A stretch of DNA of 64,000 nt from Hetaerina americana. Taxonomy: Eukaryota; Arthropoda; Insecta; Odonata; Calopterygidae. The stretch spans positions 780,001-844,000 of the forward strand of contig JAKTNV010000018.1 in NCBI GenBank assembly GCA_022747635.1, read 5' to 3'. The notes below the pieces were generated by a model. The model searched no databases. It had not been told where the DNA came from and saw only the letters and a program-made list of their open reading frames with translations. Every line of letters starts with the position of its first letter. The first letter of the stretch is position 1. The translations under genes were made by a program, and so were the position numbers. Of this stretch, positions 44,343 through 54,510 are shown one piece after another.

Positions 44343-44646
44343 TTTAGTTTGTCAGTCAGCCAAGGGGTTGCAAGCATTGCTGAGTGAATTGGAAATTCAG
44401 TGCGAAAGGCATTGGATGAGAATCAATATTAATAAAACAAAGGTTATGCGATTTTCTAGAAAGAAAAAGGCTAAGGTTTAAATTAAAATAGGAGGGCAAA
44501 AACTAGAGCAGGTAGAATAGTTTACGTATCTCGGTAGTGTTTTGGACCAACACGGTCAAAGTAGTAGGGACATAAGGAGAAGAATTGCGCTAGGCAAAGA
44601 GGCTTTCACAAGGAGGAGGGAGTTGATGACGGGGACGCTGAGTACA
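44343..44646 (+). mobile_element. RTE-like LINE fragment, copy D
   Basis: Aligned nearly base for base with 18368-18674 of copy A (GTTTGTCAGTCAGCCA, GAAATTCAGTGCGAAAGGCA, GGCAAAGAGGCTTTCACAAG). It codes for the RT thumb region with in-frame stops. Both ends are abrupt: the left against the Penelope end, the right against SINE A. Confidence 0.88.
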
Positions 44647-44654
44647 GATAAGGG

Positions 44655-44779
44655 AGTATGGGAAAGGAACTGGCCCCCCTACCCTGATGTGTGAATTTCA
44701 CACGCCGTTGGGCTTAGTACTGGGTGAACTATGCCAAATACCTACCAAACCGACCTTCGGGTTGATTACTGTGTTTATG

Positions 44780-44780
<1 letters not shown>
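44655..44780 (+). mobile_element. SINE family A, copy 5 (3' half)
   Basis: Starts mid-body (GGAACTGGCCCCCCTACCCT) and continues GAATTTCACACGCCGTTGGG to the tail ACCGACCTTCGGGTTGATTA then CTGTGTTTATGT. It merges into (TA)n at 44781. No head is present. Confidence 0.75.

Positions 44781-44846
<66 letters not shown>
44781..44846. repeat. (TA)n microsatellite at a SINE A tail
   Basis: 66 bases of pure TA beginning exactly where the SINE tail ends, so the tail appears to have seeded it. Confidence 0.95.
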
Positions 44847-44847
<1 letters not shown>

Positions 44848-44859
44848 TCATATATACAG

Positions 44860-45032
44860 AAACAGATATAAGGAAACGGGATAGGAACACATATAAAGGA
44901 CGAACACAATAGAGGTGGGGAAGGCGGAATCGAACGGATCACAAGAGTAAAAATATTTCCTCAACCGGGACTCGAACACCGGATCTTTCCACTTGCCGGG
45001 CGGATGCTCTTAACCACTTGAGCTATCGAGGA
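44860..45032 (-). mobile_element. SINE family D with a well-preserved tRNA-like head
   Basis: On the minus strand 45032-44958 folds as a tRNA-like cloverleaf. It has a 7-bp acceptor stem TCCTCGA/TTGAGGA (two wobbles), U8-A9, D-stem GCTC/GAGC, an anticodon stem TCCGC/GTGGA with loop CCGGCAA, and box B GTTCGAGTCCCGG. Position 33 is C where U is expected, and the T-stem has one extra base. It therefore looks like a SINE head or tRNA pseudogene and not a working tRNA. Downstream, 44957-44860 is a non-tRNA body (AAATATTTTTACTCTTGTGA, then CCGTTCGATTCCGCC). Confidence 0.65.
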
Positions 45033-45130
45033 TAGTCAATTTACCCTGAGATCCGTGGGTCTAATATGTCGCCAAGCGCCCCGATTCTTTCAGCCAAGAG
45101 ATGGCGTCAGGGGGCTGTTTCACCCACCAA

Positions 45131-45135
45131 GTGTA

Positions 45136-45205
<70 letters not shown>

Positions 45206-45210
45206 TACAC
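45131..45210. repeat. Perfect 80-bp palindrome around (AT)n
   Basis: GTGTATGCAT (45131-45140) and ATGCATACAC (45201-45210) are exact reverse complements flanking a pure (AT)n core. The whole 80 bp is self-complementary and could extrude as a cruciform. Confidence 0.9.
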
Positions 45211-45521
45211 ACTCGAAAGAAAATATTTCACATTTCTTTGGCAGAATGTTCTTAAAGAGTCACTGTATTTATTATGGAGAGTGAACGCGAGTTAACAATG
45301 AGTTGTTGTAAATAAAACGGATCTTAGAGGAATAAAGAGTCTATCTATGCATGTGCGCAAAAATTCTGCATCCACCTAAGATTCACCCATTTACTCACTT
45401 CATTGATCCTAAGAGTCCTAAGTGCTACTCGGTGTTATTGCATATTTTCTTAGCTAAGGGGATTCACGAAAGCATTGAATCAGGTTTCCTTTGGTCGTGA
45501 TTGAATCATTAAAATAATTAG
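45211..45521. other. No gene recognised
   Basis: AT-rich sequence between the palindrome and the MITE. Nothing recognised. Confidence 0.35.
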
Positions 45522-45694
45522 ATGTAAGATGCCAATCCTATAGCCAAGACAGAATAATGAAGAAAGACAACAGGCAGGCGGACTGTTGTCCTCCCAATTG
45601 TCAACTCCAGTTGATGGTCCCCTAAATGACCGAAATAACGGTACAAATTCTTTGTTCAGTATTCTATACTGGCTATAGGATTGGCATCTTACAT
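45522..45694. mobile_element. Foldback MITE, 173 bp
   Basis: Perfect 25-bp terminal inverted repeats (45522-45546 and 45670-45694, starting ATGTAAGATGCCAATCCTAT). The inverted symmetry continues imperfectly inward (AGACAGAATAATGAAGAAAG against GTATAGAATACTGAACAAAG). There is no coding capacity. This is the structure of a miniature inverted-repeat transposable element. Target duplications are not clear, so the superfamily is undetermined. Identical ends suggest recent activity or homogenisation. Confidence 0.75.
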
Positions 45695-45699
45695 ATTCA

Positions 45700-47210
45700 C
45701 ATCCAATAGTTCACACCATCTTCATGTAAATTTAAATAATTAATTTTTGGTATTCCTTAGACTCCATCTTTGGGACGGGACATGCCGCTACGCATCGTAT
45801 TCCCTGAAATCGGGACGGCGGGGTCATTTTAAGTTTATAATAGCTTTATCAGTTAGCCTAAATAATAGGACTGTCATCTGCTACTTTCCATCATGTAAGA
45901 TTTCCTGTAATATATTATGCGAAATATTTAATCTTATTTAATTCTTACTTCGTTTCCTCATTAAAAGGAGTCCATTTCCTTGAAGCCCTTAGGCATAGTT
46001 AAAAGCGAGGAGCCTATTTATATCAGCAAAGTTTTTGCTGACCGTTATGCATTTGAGATGATGTTCTGGAACTGAGACGCGAATGAGATGCAGTCGAAGG
46101 CGTAATCCGTAGGTGTAATGCCCTTTGAAGGGCATAAGTGGATGGCTGATCCGTCAAAATCAAATTGCTCCTCGAATTAGTCTCCGGGTATCCCGGTCCT
46201 ATGCCTCGGCTATTGTTCCATCCCACATCATCGCCCCCCCTCTCCCCCACCCACACCCCCATCCCCCCAGCGGAGTGCCACCGTGTCTTGTAACCCATTG
46301 TCGCACCCTTCGACGACTCCGCGTGTCTTGAACGCCGGTTCAACAATGGCGCCTCCGCCCCCCCTGCCTCGCTCCCATTCACCATGGCTTAGCTGTCGCC
46401 GCTCCCCGATCGGATGCAGAGAGGCTTCTCCGGCTGCATCCGTGTTTCCCGGCGGATGATAAGAGTCCGTTTCTCCTTTCCGGTTGAATTACACACCACT
46501 CTTCTAATGCTAACGCAAGAGTGGCCATTGTTCTTCGGACGCCCTGACCTCGAGGCGTGAGAAGGCGAGGCCTTTGTTTCGCCAGCTCACCGAGGTAATC
46601 GATTGGTCATCTCGATTTCTAAGTGGATGCTTCTCGGTGCTCATTTGTTTTTTCTAACGCCTTGCATGATTGTTTTTACGAAATGCAACACCTTAATGTG
46701 TCTTCTGTAGGAATAGTGAGACTATACTACTAAACCTCGAGAAATGTAGACAAGAAAATCAAATAATGTAAATATATGTATATGTCAGGCATACATAATG
46801 GTAAAATTCAGATATTTTGAAAGAAAAAGTGCAAACGTTGAAGTCCTATTAATGTCATTTCTCAGATGTTCTGAGCAAAAGAGATAGAAGAAGGGGGTGA
46901 TTTTGGAATTGTTCAAAAGACTGAAGGCTAAGGAATAATAGCAGCCTCAGCAGCATCGGAGTACGAGTCCGCTTGAGATGAAAGAGAGTTTCCCGGAGTT
47001 TCTTTGAATGAAAAGTTTCCCGGAACCATAACGTAAAAAATCAGGATTATTTTACACTCTCTACAGCGGAAGAGAACAGCGTGATGTGTGTTTGTGTGTG
47101 TGCGATAGTGCAAATAAGGACTACCATTAAATTTTGCATTAATGGATGTAGGTTCCCTTTTACAATGCTTTTCCCGGATGATTGCAATAAGAAAGACTAA
47201 ATAAGAGTAG

Positions 47211-47211
<1 letters not shown>
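45700..47211. other. No gene recognised
   Basis: AT-rich with a GC-rich interval at 46180-46480. The overlapping frames there (46023-46385 minus, 46125-46331 plus) show no domain. No repeat recognised. Confidence 0.4.

Positions 47212-47264
<53 letters not shown>
47212..47264. repeat. (TA)n microsatellite
   Basis: 53 bases of alternating TA. No transposon end could be recognised beside it. Confidence 0.95.
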
Positions 47265-47267
<3 letters not shown>

Positions 47268-47509
47268 AAGAAGAAAGGTTTAGCAGTCCCCATAACACGA
47301 ATTCACATTTTCTAAGCCTTAGCGTACTATAAAATATAACGTCAGCAGGAAAATATTGTTTCAACCTGCATTTTGCATGGAATGACTTCATCTGGTGAGT
47401 TTAACAAAATATACTTAACACACGACGGCGCGGATTCCAGGGGCATATTTTGTGCAATTCTTCCAAGGACTGTTATGTACACTTTGAATTTAATCAAAAA
47501 TTGGCAATT

Positions 47510-47572
47510 TTCAAAAAAATAACATATAATGCAAATTATTTCAATGTAACTACATCATCAACATCACATTTT
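47510..47572 (-). mobile_element. Penelope-type end, homologous to 11345-11425
   Basis: On the minus strand: TTGATGA (47561-47555), TGTAGTTACA, TTGAAAT, then a GCATTATATGTT-like stretch and GAAAATTGCCAATTTTTGAT. The right arm of the 11.3-kb palindrome has the same series (GATGTAGTTACATTGAA ... GAAAATTGTCAATTTTTAAT). The hammerhead core is changed in both boxes. Confidence 0.45.
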
Positions 47573-47574
47573 CC

Positions 47575-47975
47575 TAAACATTTCAATAGTTCCGCAGGAA
47601 TGTTATCCACCCCAACGGCCTTAATTAGTTTCATCTCCCTTAATGCCCTTTCTATCTCATTGTCTAGTATGCCTGGACCTAAGCTATCTTCCTCTGCGTC
47701 ATATTCCTTTTCCATGTCTAACTTTGTCGGTCTAAGTTCTTTATTATACAGTTCTTCTATATATTCCTTCCATCTCTCTTGGATCTTTCCTGAGTCAACT
47801 ATTACCTTACCGACCTGTTCTAACTAACTGTTAGAATAGATCTACCCTTCTTACTTCCCGATAAAGATGTACAGCAGAACTTTGATGTACAGCGCACCAA
47901 CTTCACCCTTCCTCTGAAAACTTTCCATGTCCTCACACTACGTTTTCCACCATGCTTCTTTTACTTTCTCAACGG
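47575..47975 (-). mobile_element. RTE-like LINE fragment, copy E (linker and early RT)
   Basis: Minus-strand sequence matches copy A 15170-15480 and 16043-16130 (for example AGATGGAAGGAATATATAGA, GGTCCAGGCATACTAGACAA, GAGATGAAACTAATTAAGGC). The site holding the mariner derivative in copy A is uninterrupted here, which independently confirms the insertion boundaries. Both ends are abrupt, and stops are present. It begins next to the Penelope-type end at 47572. Confidence 0.87.
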
Positions 47976-48000
47976 AGAGAAGGAACTAAGGAGAAGCTCA

Positions 48001-48140
<140 letters not shown>

Positions 48141-48149
48141 ACATAGATG

Positions 48150-50045
48150 TATGTGCAATGTGGTAAATGCCGAGCACCGCCGTCGCTCTCGCGCGGTGAA
48201 TCCTGGCGAGGCCGATCCTCCTGGAACCCACCTCGCCCATTCGCTCGCATATTCCGCGGCATGCAGTCCCTAGGGTGAGAGGCGGCAGTGCGAGGAAGGG
48301 GCTGGATCTAGTGTGGGGCCCTGGAAGGGGAATGGAGCATGCGGTGGGGCCGCGGGAAAGGCTCTCGCGTTGGGGGCGGATGGGGGGAGGCCCATCTCCC
48401 ACCCGGCGCCTCCCCCTCGTGCTGCTGGGAGCGGTTCGGTCGGCGAATGCGATGTGGCAGCAGAGGAGTGGGAGGGGGTTGTATTGGGAGGGGAAGGAGG
48501 GGGAGGATTGGGAGGGGGAGGAGTCACACTCACTCCGAGTGCCAATGTGATTGAATCCCAGTTCCCGGTCGTGGGTGGGGGAGCGGCCAGGAGTGGGTGC
48601 CACCCTCTCGTGTGGGGGTGTGTTTGAGAGGGGTTCGCGGGGTTTTTCTCTGCCCTTCGCTCTCGGGAGTTGGCGGGGGAATCAGGGGTTGGGTTTTGCG
48701 CGCCAGAGGGGAAATTTCCAGAATGCTGGAGAAAAGGAGTACGGGAGCGGGTGAACGCGGGGGGGAGGGGTAGGGAAGGGTTTCGCCGAGATAGAAGGCA
48801 GGAATAAGAAGGTGGAGAATATGTTTCCAAATATTTCAAAGGCAAGAAAGGAAAACCGTTTTCTGATGGGATGGAGTGGCGCCCTTTTCGGTTAGACCTT
48901 CTTGTTTATTTTAGTCATTTTCTTCACCCGTCTCCCTTTCCCTCCCCCCTCTTCCTCGACCCGGAGGGAATTCTGTGCGTTGTGGGTTAGGCCTCGACGA
49001 AGAATATCATCACCCCCTTCCCTTCCTCCACCCCCCGCGGGTCCCCTTCCTTATACGCGCTTACGAAACAGTGATTAATAGTTCTCCCTAGCTTGTTTTT
49101 ATTGGTTCCGGAACTTTTTCTTACTCTTTTGTTTCTTCCTTCCTCGATCCTGGTGATTTATGAATTTATGGATGGAATTCTGAGAAACATTTTCCCTCCT
49201 CGACTCGAGTGCGTCCCCGAGAAAGGCCCCTCCGTGGAAATTAAAAACCTGGGAATTAATTCGTACTATTTTTGCTCGGGTTGTCCTTAATTCCTCCGCC
49301 CTTGGTCCCGGTGGATTGACGAGGGTGCGGGCGAAGTTTGGTGGAAAAATCCAATGTTGATGTGGACGAATTTTTTTCACGCTATATGCGAGCGACACGA
49401 GGGAGGATTGATATAGCATTTTCGATGCGATAGGGTGAGGCGTTCAACTAGTCGAAGCTTACTTTTTGGCATTTTAAGATTTCATAGAACATAGAATATT
49501 GACTTTTTTGCCGAGAGATAAATGGTGTGTAAAAATATCCTAACTGAAAGTCAGCGGCTACTTCTGGAGCTGCTGCGGCTTTTCTATAATTCAAAGGAGA
49601 CTGAAACTTTGCAGACAGATTTTTAGAGCACATTTGAACGTTTATAAGTCGTGGGATATTTTATTTATCCTCCTCCATTTTATAAATCTCAATTGAGGAA
49701 CGTGGTATTCCAGTAAGTAGGTCGCTAGACAACTGAAAGGAGGGCCTAGATTAGAAGCTGGGTTAGGACTGAGGGCACTTAACAACATCCTCCTGGCAAG
49801 CCCAGGCGGGGAAGGGGAAATATCTACCCCATCATCTTCCTTGTCATGTAAAATTTACACGCCATTTGGGCTATTGCAATATGAATTTCAATCTCAAATG
49901 TTGATTCAACCTCCGTGCCATGGGCTGAAATCGATAGGTCGAGGAAGTTGCTACAAAGATTACCGAAATTGAACAGTTACTGACTTCAAATTCAAGCTAG
50001 TTTTAATCCCTAGGCAGAAAACGTGAGGGAATTTTTCATAGATAG
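48150..50045. other. GC-rich, purine-skewed block (48170-48790), then AT-rich DNA; no gene
   Basis: Six overlapping frames of up to 201 codons occur on both strands within 48170-48850, but all are Gly/Arg- or Pro-rich and lack domains. The plus strand has many GGGAGG and GGGGAGG runs, so G-quadruplex formation is possible. 48850-50045 has nothing recognised. Confidence 0.45.
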
Positions 50046-50049
50046 ATTG

Positions 50050-50632
50050 CTAATTTAATAATGAATAAATTTGAAATTGAAATCAACAGGCTTTGGTTTG
50101 CAGATGATATCGCAGTCGTGGCGGAAACGCAAGGGGATCTGCCAGACACTCTAAGTGCTATGGACCAAGTACTGGGGGTATATAGTATGAACATCAGTAA
50201 GAAGAAAAGTAAAATCCTTGTGTGCGGAAGAGAGAAGCTGAATGCTGATATCACAATTCGAGGAGTGAAACTAGAGCAAGTGGAATCCTTCATCTACGAT
50301 TGATGAAGGAGTTCGACCGACACCAAGCGAAGAATAGCCCAAACGAAGAACGAATTCATGAAAAAGAGGCAATCACTATGTTCAAAGACCCTAAGAATGA
50401 AAACAAGGAAGCAATTCGTCCAGAATTTGGTGTGGAGTATGGCACTCTATGGCTCCGAGACTTGGAACATTGGAAAAGTCGACCAACGAAGAATAGAAGC
50501 CTTTGAAACGTGGTGCTGGAGGAGAATGCTGAAGATTAAATGGACAGACAAAGTATGGAACGATGAAGTATACAGAAGGGCAGAAGAAGATAGGACCATA
50601 TGTAGAACTCTACGGCAATGAGGAAATAGATA
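50050..50632 (+). pseudogene. Second RTE/L2-type LINE, RT C-terminal part (left segment)
   Basis: Frames 50061-50303 and 50358-50621 encode EINRLWFADDIAVVAETQGD with the polymerase FADD box, then MNISKKKSKILVCGREKLNA and VKLEQVESFIYD. After a frameshift come LVWSMALYGSETWNIGKVDQ and RRIEAFETWCWRRMLKIKWT. This is the C-terminal half of a LINE RT related to, but distinct from, the RTE element at 13.8 kb. It breaks off at 50632 inside the coding region, where a CR1 copy begins, and resumes at 52107. Confidence 0.82.
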
Positions 50633-52100
50633 CATCTTTATCTACATCAATAGCCTGCAAGCCACCAAAAAGGTGTGTGGCAGGGGGTGCAGCACCAGGA
50701 GGAAAGGGTAAGGGATGAGGAAGTTAGGATTTTCAAATGGATGGGGAAAGGTAAGGGGAACCTGCAAAAAAAATATATAAATATAATCGTATAAATATGC
50801 ACAATCGCTACCTTGTAGGTTAATACTTATTATGTCGAGCCGGCTCCTGGGGGATTTCCATTACAAGCATTCTGGTCTCTTATTGTTCTTGGAAAAAATG
50901 ACCATTTAAACCTGTCTGTCTTGCAGTCAATCTCTCTAATCTTACATTCGTGATCCCTCCGCCCGTAATACGTTGGGGTTCGTATTATGTTCTTGATGTC
51001 TTCGGAAAAGGACCCATCTTTAAATGTTTTTAATAAGTTTAATCTACATTGTAAACGCCGCTGTGTAAGGAAATACCAGCCTAAATTTTCCGGCTAAGTA
51101 GTTACGCTACGGAGTTGGTCATAACAAAGTCTGGCCCCCCTCCGCTGAGCTCGATCTAATCCCGAAATTAAATAGTTTTACACATCCCAATTTTTTATTA
51201 GCGCGACCGCATATTTCCCGTATGTGCTTTCCCCAGGACAGATCGTGAGTAATTGTTACACCCAAGTATTTAAAGGAATCTACACTCGCGATTTCTGTTT
51301 GCTTCACTTTGTAACTAAATGGGGGGGGTGTTACTCTTTTCCCAAAAATGTATCACTACGCATTTTTTCAAATTTAAATCCAATTGCCATGCATCGCACC
51401 AAGTCTTGATTGCATTTAGGTCGTTAGCTAACGTGACTCTGTCATCGCAACTTCGAATGTCCCCATAAATCACCGCATCGTCAGTAAAAAGACGGAGCCT
51501 GCTATTACCCACGGCGCTGAGGTCATTTACGTAAATAAGAAACAAGAGGGGGCCTATGACACTTCCCTGTGGCACACCCGACGTGACCTTAACACTATCG
51601 GATGATACACCGTCCAGGACGACTGTTTGAACACGATTTTTTTAAAAATTGTCTAATCCAGCATAAAACACTCCCGTGTATTCCATAAGTTTCCAACTTC
51701 GCGAGTAACTTGCAATGAAGGACTTTATCAAAAGCTTTTTTAAAATCTAGAAATATCGCATCAACTGGAATATTACTTCCACCGGAATGCATTATATCAT
51801 GAACAAAGAGTGCGAGTTGAGTTTCGCAGGATCTACCTTTACGGAACCCGTGTTGGTTATTAATCAATAAATCTTGGCTATCGAGATACCTCATTATGGA
51901 ACTAACCATGATGTGCTCAAAAATCTTACAGGAGATGGAGGTGAGCGATAATGGGCTATAATTACTGGGGTCCTCCCGGTCTCCATTTTTAAATATGGGC
52001 GTCACAGAAGCTATCTTCCAGCCGCTTGGCACGCTTTCTTCTGCTAATTATTTCTTAAATATTATATTAAGATAAGGAGCAATTACAGACGACAGTTCTT
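50633..52100 (-). mobile_element. CR1-like LINE, copy 5, nested in the second RTE/L2-type LINE
   Basis: Read on the minus strand from 52100 it encodes PSGWKIASVTPIFKNGDRED, QHGFRKGRSCETQLALF and VDAIFLDFKKAFDKV (open to 51595). After a frameshift come PQGSVIGPLLFLIYVNDLS, the altered catalytic box FTDD, and then KYLGVTITHDLSWGKH. The C-terminal domain is followed by the conserved 3' hairpin (GCCACACACCTTTTTGGTGG) and a short (GATGTA)n tail at 50633-50650. TAGATA lies at both borders (50627-50632 and 52101-52106) as a possible target duplication. It is closely related to copy 1 at 6010-7077. Confidence 0.88.
51315..52032 (-). pseudogene. CR1-like reverse transcriptase palm (frameshifted)
   Basis: Two frames (52032-51595 and 51575-51315) carry the fingers and palm: NYSPLSLTSISCKIFE, NQHGFRKGRSCETQL, FLDFKKAFDKVLHC with the first catalytic Asp, then VPQGSVIGPLLFLIYVNDL and LRLFTDDAVIY. 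The last box has Thr in place of the usual Ala, shared with copy 1, so this is a subfamily trait and not a random mutation. The frame breaks near 51590 and again near 51310. Confidence 0.82.
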
Positions 52101-52106
52101 TAGATA

Positions 52107-52340
52107 GGACGCACATTGAGGCACAATGGTTTGATTAGGGATATAATGGTTGGAAAATAGAAGGGAAGATTCCAGGAGTCAGAACAAGAGACATGTACAA
52201 AGGAAAAATTAAATAGGACGTAAAACAGAGAGGGTATCGAGGATTAAGAGCATTTACATTAAATGGAGTAGAATGAAGGGCTCAATGGATGAACCAATTC
52301 CTAGGATTGAAATACTGACGATGATGAACGTTGAAATTAT
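52107..52340 (+). pseudogene. Second RTE/L2-type LINE, C-terminal part (right segment)
   Basis: The coding sequence resumes after the CR1 insertion with RTLRHNGLIRDIMVGK, then EGKIPGVRTRDMYK and GYRGLRAFTLN, the usual C-terminal tail of this LINE group. Together with the left segment ending RTICRTLRQ it makes one continuous C-terminus, so the CR1 copy landed inside it. The 3' end is near 52340 (TACTGACGATGATGAACG). Confidence 0.72.
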
Positions 52341-52439
52341 TAAATAAAATAGAGCTTTCTTTTAACTGAAGTCAGTTGTAATATTTTGGAAGAAGGTTGG
52401 AGGATTTTACTATGGGGAAGGGTTGCTGGGTGCTAATGT

Positions 52440-53060
52440 TTCTTGAGGGAGTCGAGTAGCTAGACCATGTATTTATGTTCTGAGGAGGTGTTGTTGCAGA
52501 GACGGAGACCATGGACAGAGAGTGAAAAAAGGGATGGAGGGTTTTGTATGTGATGGGTGAAAGCTATTGAGGTGAAGGTATTGTTGGTTGTCGGTCGGTT
52601 TGATGTGGGCTGAGGTGTTGAATTTATTATTCTGGAGGTGAATGTCGATATCGAGGAAAGTAATGTTTGAGTCAGGCGTAGATAAAATAAAAGGCAGGGG
52701 CTGAGAGAGAAAGGAAATGAAGGACGATAAAGTTTCACGGCCGTCTGATCCAAGAAGGAGGAGGACGTCGTCAATGCAGCGATGGATCCGAAAGAGGTGT
52801 TGGAGGAAAGTGTGCCAGTATTGGCCCATGAAAAGATTAGCGTAGGCAGGAGTCAGATGCGTGTCAATCGCAGTGCCTTTTGCTTGCTATTAAAATTTAA
52901 GGAGATTTTGTGAGAACGGGTTGAGTCAGTTTAATGGGAAAATTCGTTGAGGGTCTCGCAGAGAGAGAGGTACAATTTGAGGCCTTCTAGAATGCTCGTG
53001 TTTAGAGGAATTGTCATGAACACAACTGATGTCACCTCTCCCTACACGCCCATCCCCCTC
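52440..53060 (-). mobile_element. Penelope-like RT fragment, second copy
   Basis: On the minus strand, from about 53000, LEGLKLYLSLRETLNEF corresponds to the HAEGLSSLRHYLSLRPL part of the Penelope RT. KGTAIDTHLTPAYANLFMGQ follows, then the open frame 52829-52473 has RCIDDVLLLLG (catalytic YIDD changed to CIDD) and ITFLDIDIHLQNNKFNTSAH. The sequence ends near 52440, before the GIY-YIG part. Several frameshifts occur. It is from the same clade as the copy at 19.5 kb, but older. Confidence 0.83.
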
Positions 53061-53660
53061 AAAGAAGGCCTTCCATCCGTGTCCTTAGGAAGTGTAAGAG
53101 ATTTGAAAGGAGGCGGGTAAGAGGAGAGGGAGGCGATGCAGGAGGAGTATCGGTAAGTAGTAACTGAGGTCCCCTACCATTAGTTGTACTCGATGAGCGT
53201 AACATTGATGGAAGATCATTAATAAAAGATTACTTCACTTTACAAATTTTCAGGTATTGAACACTCAAGCAATTGAGCGTATTACCATTATTATCTGTAA
53301 TTTAAAACTGATCATAGCCTACTACTTAATTATCGATCAAAGTTTATTACGATCCAAATCGAACGCACCAAGACAAATTGTATTTGATATTATTTTAAAA
53401 TGTCAACGAATAGGAAAAGCGTTGGCATGCAAAACGTGACTATCCACTTCCAGTTTCATTTGCAGCGGTTAATTCTAGCCACGCGTTTTTCTGGATATTT
53501 TAATTTCAGTTGTCAGCATTGGCAAAACGATCCTTTATAAGGGAAATGGCAAAATGATGAAAAGATTTCCTCCTCCATCCAATGAAATCCGCTCAATGGA
53601 CGCCGCAGAGGGATCTTCTTCGCTCTTCGTCCGTGATCATTTGCAAGTTTACGCTGGTGC

Positions 53661-53662
<2 letters not shown>
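53061..53662. other. No gene recognised
   Basis: AT-rich apart from a purine-rich stretch at 53100-53170 next to the Penelope fragment, which may be more of that element. No domain or repeat seen. Confidence 0.35.
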
Positions 53663-53736
<74 letters not shown>

Positions 53737-53776
53737 GTACTCTTGAAATCTGTACCACAAAGGTACAGATTTCAAG
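53663..53776. repeat. (AT)n followed by a perfect 15-bp hairpin
   Basis: AT repeat at 53663-53734, then CTTGAAATCTGTACC (53742-53756), loop ACAAA, and its exact complement (53762-53776). Flanking GTACT/AGTAC extend the symmetry. Confidence 0.9.
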
Positions 53777-53854
53777 TATAGTACGGCGCAGGTGACGGAT
53801 AGATAGATAAACAGTGGTGAAATATACAAAAATTCTCTCTAGTAGTTTAATCTA

Positions 53855-54510
53855 CGAGTGTGGTCCCAGAAGTACCCGGCCTGACCTCTAATTGGCGGTT
53901 GTTGTTTAAAAAATATCACTGTATTAGAAAGTACACAATCTATAAAGTATATGCATCAAGTTTGAAGACGCCTCGTTGCTTAGTATTTGTTTGTCAGCCA
54001 TCAATAGTGAGCGTTTTTAGCGAATTTGTGACAATGGAGAAAATCGGTCATTGTTATGCGATAGAATACTTTCATTTGAAAGGCCTCAGCCCAACCAATA
54101 TGAAAACTGAACTGGATTCTACTCTGGGTGAGTCTGCTCCTTCGTTTACAACAGTAAAAGATTGGTTTGCAGAGTTTAAACGAGGCCATACGAGCGGTCA
54201 AGGCGAGCATCGTGTTGGCCAACCAAATGACGTGACGACTCCAGAAACGGGGAAGAAAATTCACAAAGTGGTACTGGATGACGTCGAGTGAAAGTGCGCG
54301 AGCTATCAGGCATAGAAGGCATTTCAAAAAGTGCGGTACATCGCATATTAACCGAAAATTTGGGGAAAGGAAAGCCGTGTGCTCGTGGGCACTTTTCACC
54401 TCTGACCGCTTCGGTCAGTGTTAATGCTCAAATGTTCACTTATCACCGAATTTTAGTGGTTGCAAGGAAGACAGCCGTCGAGTTTCATTCCCATCTGTCG
54501 CAGTAATATA
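53855..54510 (+). mobile_element. Mariner-like transposon, 3'-truncated
   Basis: The left end CGAGTGTGGTCCCAGAAGTA is preceded by TA at 53853-53854. The frame from ATG 54034 (54034-54291) reads MEKIGHCYAIEYFHLKGLSP, TNMKTELDSTLGESAPSFTT, then DWFAEFKRGHTS, the first mariner HTH. A one-base shift near 54290 leads to VRELSGIEGISKSAVHRILT, the second HTH, and then homology stops at about 54400-54510. The catalytic domain and right terminal repeat are missing. The N-terminal domain is well preserved, so the copy is younger than the relic at 33.6 kb. Confidence 0.8.

Noticed and set aside
44958..45032. Functional tRNA gene
   Set aside because: C at position 33 and an extra base in the T-stem, with a SINE-like body attached. 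Called a SINE head instead.
48270..48845. 191-codon and 201-codon minus-strand frames
   Set aside because: Proline- and serine-rich translations of a G-rich block. One runs into the CA/TA microsatellite, which rules out a real protein.
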